This document shows positions 32,198 to 36,024 of a stretch of 36,024 nt of DNA, one piece after another. The translations under genes and the position numbers were made by a program. The notes below the pieces were generated by a model that did not search any database, was not told where the DNA came from, and saw only the letters and a list, made by a program, of their open reading frames with translations. How positions within the stretch are numbered: the first letter of the stretch is position 1; every line of letters starts with the position of its first letter. Origin of the DNA: Rhodocyclales bacterium (lineage in GTDB: Bacteria; Pseudomonadota; Gammaproteobacteria; Burkholderiales; Rhodocyclaceae); contig JAQGMF010000013.1 of the NCBI GenBank assembly GCA_028292505.1, forward strand, positions 1-36,024, written 5' to 3'.

Positions 32198-34828
32198 TCA
32201 CGATGCAGTGGTTGCTTTTTTGGCCTTGCTTGCAGCGGGTTTTTTCGCTGCAGCCGATTTGGTGGGAGCCGCCTTTTTTGCTGCTGGCTTGGCGGCGGGC
32301 GTCGATGTGTCGACATCCGCTGCGGCCGCAACAGCTTTTGGTTTGGTCGCGGTCTTCGTTCCCGCGGCCTTGGCTTTGGGCTCGCGCTTCTCGAATTCGA
32401 AGCTGACCTTGCCGTCCGCGCCGCGCACCAGGAAGGCCGAGAACTTGCGCCGCGTGCGCGCCGAGATGAAGCCGGTTAGCAGATCCGTTCTGCCGGTCGA
32501 CAGCAATTTTTCCATCTGCTCGCGCTCGACGGGTTGCTGCAGGATCACCTTGCCGGAACGGAAGTCGCAGCTCTTGCCCGCGCCGAGCGATTTCTCGCAG
32601 ACGTAGGCCATGCCATGTTCATACACGCCATTGCCGCACTTGGGGCATGGGCCGAGCGTTGTTTGCGCCGAAAAATCTGGAGGCTCGCCGGTTTCGTCTT
32701 CGCGCGGCTGACCGAAATCGAACTCCGGCATCTTGTCGTCGTTGAGCTTGATCTCGGCATTGAAGCCGCGCCCCATCTTGTTGCGGAAGCCCATCAGCGG
32801 CCCGACCTTACCGGTCGACAACAGGGTTTCGATCTCGCCGATCTCGAATTGGCGGCTGGCGACGATCTTCCACAATGAATATTCGCAGGACTGGCACTGG
32901 AATTTCTTGTAGTTTTCCTTGATGACGCCACCACATTTCGGACATGGCGTTTTCAACGTGACGAAATCGCCCGGCACCGTGTCGGATTCGTACTTCTTGG
33001 CGCGCTCGACGATCTCGCGCGTCATCTGCTCGATGTGGCCCATGAAATCGGCACGCGACAGCAAGCCTTTCTCCATTTGTGCCAGCTTGTATTCCCACTC
33101 GCCGGTCAGCTCGGGCGATGACAATTCGGTAACGCCCAGGCCGCGCAACAGCGTGATCAGCGAGAAGGCCTTGGCCGTTGGAATCAGCTCGCGGCCTTCG
33201 CGCAGTACATACGTTTCCGCGATCAGGTTTTCGATAATCTGCGCACGCGTGGCTGGCGTGCCCAGACCGCGCCCCGCCATGGCGGCACGTAGCTCCTCAT
33301 CATCGACGAGCTTGCCTGCACCTTCCATTGCCGAGAGTAGTGTCGCTTCGTTGTAGCGCGCGGGCGGCTTGGTGACATTGGCTTTGACCAGTACCTCGTC
33401 GGTCTGCACCGTCTCGCTGGGTTTCACCGGTACCAGTGAACCCGTGGCCTCTTCTCCGTCGACCGCGCCTTCCTTGCCATAGACCGTCAACCAGCCCGGA
33501 TTGACCAGCACCTTGCCTTCGGTCTTGAAGGCCTCGCTTTCGACACGCGTGATGCGCGTCGTGATCATGTATTCCGCGGCCGGATAGAAGACCGCGAGGA
33601 AGCGCTTGGTGACGAGGTCGTAGATCTTCTGTTCGGCTTCCGAGAGATTCTTCGGCTCGGTGCCGGTCGGGATGATGGCGAAGTGATCCGAAATCTTGGC
33701 ATTGTTGAAGATGCGCTTGTTCGGCTGCACCCAGCCGTTCTTGATGATCTCCGTCGCGAAAGCGTTGTACTCGCTCGGCAAGGCACCGAGGATCGCCGGT
33801 ACGCTGGTGACATAATCTTCCGGCAGCGCGCGCGCATCGGTACGCGGGTAGGTCAACACCTTGTGCTTTTCGTACAGCGCCTGGGCAATCTGCAAGGTGG
33901 TGCGTGCCGAAAAACCGAAGCGGCCGTTGCCTTCGCGTTGCAGCGAAGTCAGATCGAACAGCAAGGGCGAAAGCTGATTGGAAGGCTTGGCTTCTTCTTC
34001 GACGACGCCGGGCTTGCCTTCGCATTTGGCACGCAGTGCCTCGGCCTGTTTTACGTCCCACAGGCGGCTGGCGGTAGCGTGTTCGTCGCCTTCGGGCTTC
34101 TTGAATTTCTCGTCGAACCAGCGACCCAGATAAGCGCCTGCAGACGCGCCGAAATGTCCTTCCACTTCCCAGTAGTCGCGCGATTTGAAGGCACGGATGC
34201 GTTCTTCGCGCTCGACCATGATGGCCAGCGTCGGCGTCTGCACGCGGCCGACCGTGGTCAGGTGGAAGCCCCCCGTCTTGGAATTGAAAGCAGTCATGGC
34301 ACGTGTGCCATTGATACCGATCAGCCAGTCGCTTTCTGCGCGGCAGGTCGCTGCTTCACGCAGGCCCGACATTTCGGCCGAGGTGCGCAGGGCTTGGAAA
34401 CCATTGCGGATCGACTGCGGCGTCATGCTCTGCAGCCACAGGCGACGTGAAGGCTTGGCCGTGCCGGAGTGATCGGCGATATAAGTGAAGATCAACTCGC
34501 CTTCGCGGCCCGCGTCACAGGCGTTGATGAGGCCGATCACGTCCTTGCGCTTGATCAGGCGTGTCAGCAGGCGTAGCCGCTCCGCCGTCTTCTCGACCGG
34601 ATTGAGCTTGAAATGCGGCGGAATGACGGGTAAATGAGCAAAAGACCATTTGCCGCGCTTGACCTCAAACTCTTCGGGGATGGCCAGTTCCAGCAGGTGA
34701 CCGATGGCGGAGGACAGGACGTACTCCTCGCTCTCGAAGTAGTCACCGTCACGAGTGAAGCCGCCGAGGGCGCGCGCAATGTCCTGCGCTACAGAAGGTT
34801 TTTCGGCAATGATCAGCTGTTTGCTCAT
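32198..34828 (-). CDS. topB: DNA topoisomerase III with basic C-terminal tail
   Basis: A type IA topoisomerase of 876 residues that passes single strands through a transient break, decatenating replication and recombination intermediates. The N-terminal TOPRIM domain has QLIIAEKPSVAQDIARALGG and NACDAGREGELIF with the DxD-type acids. The nucleophile is Tyr327 in LTYPRTDAR, and TTVGRVQTPTL is the other family hallmark. Two zinc-ribbon-like segments follow: CPKCGGVIKENYKKFQCQSC and CPKCGNGVYEHGMAYVCEK. The last 60 residues are Ala/Lys/Pro/Thr-rich (EPKAKAAGTKTATKPK and AKKPAASKAKKATTAS), an H1-like DNA-binding tail. The ATG at 34828 starts the conserved N-terminus; the ribosome binding site is weak. 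The next gene upstream on this strand is smg. Confidence 0.96.
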   Translation of the reverse strand: MSKQLIIAEKPSVAQDIARALGGFTRDGDYFESEEYVLSSAIGHLLELAIPEEFEVKRGKWSFAHLPVIPPHFKLNPVEKTAERLRLLTRLIKRKDVIGLINACDAGREGELIFTYIADHSGTAKPSRRLWLQSMTPQSIRNGFQALRTSAEMSGLREAATCRAESDWLIGINGTRAMTAFNSKTGGFHLTTVGRVQTPTLAIMVEREERIRAFKSRDYWEVEGHFGASAGAYLGRWFDEKFKKPEGDEHATASRLWDVKQAEALRAKCEGKPGVVEEEAKPSNQLSPLLFDLTSLQREGNGRFGFSARTTLQIAQALYEKHKVLTYPRTDARALPEDYVTSVPAILGALPSEYNAFATEIIKNGWVQPNKRIFNNAKISDHFAIIPTGTEPKNLSEAEQKIYDLVTKRFLAVFYPAAEYMITTRITRVESEAFKTEGKVLVNPGWLTVYGKEGAVDGEEATGSLVPVKPSETVQTDEVLVKANVTKPPARYNEATLLSAMEGAGKLVDDEELRAAMAGRGLGTPATRAQIIENLIAETYVLREGRELIPTAKAFSLITLLRGLGVTELSSPELTGEWEYKLAQMEKGLLSRADFMGHIEQMTREIVERAKKYESDTVPGDFVTLKTPCPKCGGVIKENYKKFQCQSCEYSLWKIVASRQFEIGEIETLLSTGKVGPLMGFRNKMGRGFNAEIKLNDDKMPEFDFGQPREDETGEPPDFSAQTTLGPCPKCGNGVYEHGMAYVCEKSLGAGKSCDFRSGKVILQQPVEREQMEKLLSTGRTDLLTGFISARTRRKFSAFLVRGADGKVSFEFEKREPKAKAAGTKTATKPKAVAAAADVDTSTPAAKPAAKKAAPTKSAAAKKPAASKAKKATTAS

Positions 34829-34933
34829 GCTGTCGTAATAGGTCCAGGCGAAGTGCGGATTGTCGTGGGCGAGCGTTCCGCGAGGTGTCGTTGCGCAAGG
34901 CGCATGCCTCTCGGAAAGGCGCTCCACAATTGA

Positions 34934-34957
34934 GTTCGCCGGGCGAGCCCGGCGAAC
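34934..34957. repeat. Short perfect inverted repeat between smg and topB
   Basis: GTTCGCCGGG (34934-34943) and CCCGGCGAAC (34948-34957) around CGAG form a strong hairpin. No T-run follows on either strand, so it is more likely a transcript-stabilising or processing hairpin than a terminator. Nothing else is recognised in 34829-35084. Confidence 0.5.
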
Positions 34958-35084
34958 AATGTGATAGATGATAGGCGGCGTCCGAAGGGTCGCGCAAGTC
35001 GCCAGTGGACAAAAGCCTCACTATGGCAAGCTCCGTACACGCTTCCGACGGCAATGATTCGATCAATATCCGATCAAGATCGCT

Positions 35085-35573
35085 TTAGTGAATGGACAGT
35101 ACTTCCGTCCATTCGCCGTCCTCTTCGTCCGTTTCTTCGGTCAGAAGTTCGTCGAGGATCAGTGTGTCCATGCTGGCTTGCTGCTGCCACAGCACCATCA
35201 GCACGATCACTTTGAACTTCGATAGCGAGACTTCCGGCTCCGGTAGCGCCATGGCGCGCTCGATGATCATCTCGCGCTGACGGGCATCCAGCGTCCGATT
35301 CGCTTCGAGAAAGGCCAGGAAGCCACGGCATTCGACGTCGACGCGCGCTTGTTCCTCTTCGCTGAAGATACGGATCGAGCGGCTGTCCGCGTCGAAGCTT
35401 GCAGTGGGTTCGCTGACGATGCAGCGCAGGCCCGACAGCCATTCGATGGCTTCGGAGATTTCGCCGTCCTCGAATCCTGCAGCAGAAAGCTTGCGGGCAA
35501 GCTGCTCCGGCTCGGCGGGACAGGCTTCGGCGTAGCCGTAGGTTTCAAATAGATAGACAAGTATGTCGATCAT
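35085..35573 (-). CDS. smg: Smg family protein (DUF494)
   Basis: A 162-residue cytoplasmic protein of the Smg/DUF494 family. The opening MIDILVYLFETY is nearly invariant, followed by LARKLSAAGFEDGEISEAIEWLSGL, RIFSEEEQARVD, CRGFLAFLE and a C-terminus with LDARQREMIIERAMAL, FKVIVLMVLWQQ and an acidic tail (LLTEETDEEDGEW). The function is not established. The genomic setting between dprA and topB is that of many Betaproteobacteria. The ATG at 35573 follows GAGGGGAA. The gap to dprA is 49 bases, so co-transcription is likely. Confidence 0.96.
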   Translation of the reverse strand: MIDILVYLFETYGYAEACPAEPEQLARKLSAAGFEDGEISEAIEWLSGLRCIVSEPTASFDADSRSIRIFSEEEQARVDVECRGFLAFLEANRTLDARQREMIIERAMALPEPEVSLSKFKVIVLMVLWQQQASMDTLILDELLTEETDEEDGEWTEVLSIH

Positions 35574-35622
35574 ATGCGCGTTCCCCTCGGCATTGCACCC
35601 TTCTCACTGGCCAGAACGGTGC

Positions 35623-36024
35623 TTATTGGAGTCTTTGCAACCTTCCACCCGGCAGGCGTTCCACGCGCCCTTCGAGTTCCAGTACTGTCAGCATGGCGAA
35701 GAGTGAATCCGCCGTCAAGCCAGCACGTGCGGATAGTGTGTCGGGGTCGACAGGGTCGAAGCCGATAAACGACAGCAGCCGTGCACTTTCATCCTGCATT
35801 GGGAGCTCATCGGCTGGCGTTTTCGGTTGTGGTGAGGAAGCGTCCCAACTCAGCTCCACCAGCACGTCCTGGGCGCTCTCTACCAGCTTGGCGCCCTGTT
35901 TGATGAGCTGATGGCAACCCTTGGCAAGCGGCGAATGGATTGAGCCCGGGATGGCGAACACCTCGCGCCCCTGCTCCAGTGCCATGCGCGCCGTGATGAG
36001 CGAGCCGCTGCCCAACGCCGCTTC
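35623..36024 (-). CDS. dprA: DNA processing protein DprA (C-terminal part; 5' end outside window)
   Basis: The visible 133 residues are the end of DprA, which loads RecA onto incoming single-stranded DNA during transformation. The frame runs off the right edge. GSGSLITARMALEQGREVFAIPG and SPLAKGCHQLIKQGAKLVES are the end of the Rossmann-like DNA-binding domain. After an acidic Pro-rich linker, a winged helix follows (LLSFIGFDPVDPDTLSARAGLTADSLFAMLTVLELEGRVERLPGG), the DML1-like C-terminal domain present in many DprA proteins. Confidence 0.95.
   Translation of the reverse strand, partial: EAALGSGSLITARMALEQGREVFAIPGSIHSPLAKGCHQLIKQGAKLVESAQDVLVELSWDASSPQPKTPADELPMQDESARLLSFIGFDPVDPDTLSARAGLTADSLFAMLTVLELEGRVERLPGGRLQRLQ

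Noticed and set aside
34934..34957. Intrinsic terminator between smg and topB
   Set aside because: The stem is strong but there is no T-run on the transcribed strand, so it is listed only as an inverted repeat.

Overview
The window is a GC-rich, gene-dense bacterial chromosome segment, most likely from a betaproteobacterium. The main pointer is the block at the right edge, dprA - smg - topB on the minus strand, an order familiar in Betaproteobacteria. Supporting signs are a topoisomerase III and an HU-like protein that both carry Lys/Ala/Pro-rich histone-H1-like tails, and interspersed REP-like repeats resembling the dRS3 family known from Neisseria. The species cannot be named from sequence alone. 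No rRNA, tRNA, CRISPR array, prophage or intact insertion sequence was seen.

Layout. 1-4.4 kb: the 3' part of a secreted ricin-lectin/beta-helix protein, an HU-family protein with a strong terminator, an aldo/keto reductase and a secreted DUF5666-like protein. 4.4-5.2 kb: a regulatory-looking gap with a nested hairpin, a REP-like element, a decayed secreted-protein gene, two abutting palindromes, and a 25-codon ORF with a perfect 14-nt anti-Shine-Dalgarno complement and its own terminator. 5.2-7.8 kb: ergothioneine genes egtB-egtD plus a DUF427 gene. 7.8-9.4 kb, minus strand: an S1/P1-type nuclease and a DUF1345 membrane protein.

9.7-17.6 kb: the most unusual part, an apparent operon. It encodes a GntR/UTRA regulator with a candidate operator, an AprA/fumarate-reductase-like flavoprotein, an 8-Cys ferredoxin, a HEAT-repeat protein, an SsuABC/TauABC-type ABC importer whose binding protein carries an extra NosL-like C-terminal domain, and a DUF971 protein. 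It looks like an uptake-plus-redox pathway for a small, possibly sulfur-containing or metal-linked compound; the substrate is unknown. 17.7-18.7 kb: a MarR regulator and a tautomerase sharing one palindromic operator motif, bracketed by GTAGGGCGG-type repeats.

18.8-20.5 kb: msrB-msrA (overlapping by 4 nt) and a 5'-truncated hipA-like fragment. 20.9-26.7 kb: an exported GH28 polygalacturonase-like enzyme, a SAM methyltransferase, the HU-like protein with an H1-like tail, a GST and a BaiN/HI0933-type flavoprotein. 26.7-32.1 kb, minus strand: a five-gene surface-glycan module with two GtrA-like proteins, a polyprenyl-phosphate glycosyltransferase, a UDP-galactopyranose-mutase/amine-oxidase-like flavoprotein and a GT-C-like membrane protein. 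32.2-36.0 kb: topB, smg and the 3' part of dprA.

Sulfur and redox chemistry recur across the window: ergothioneine, methionine sulfoxide repair, a sulfonate-type importer with an APS-reductase-like oxidoreductase, and a GST. The shared theme is an inference from gene content, not a demonstrated pathway.
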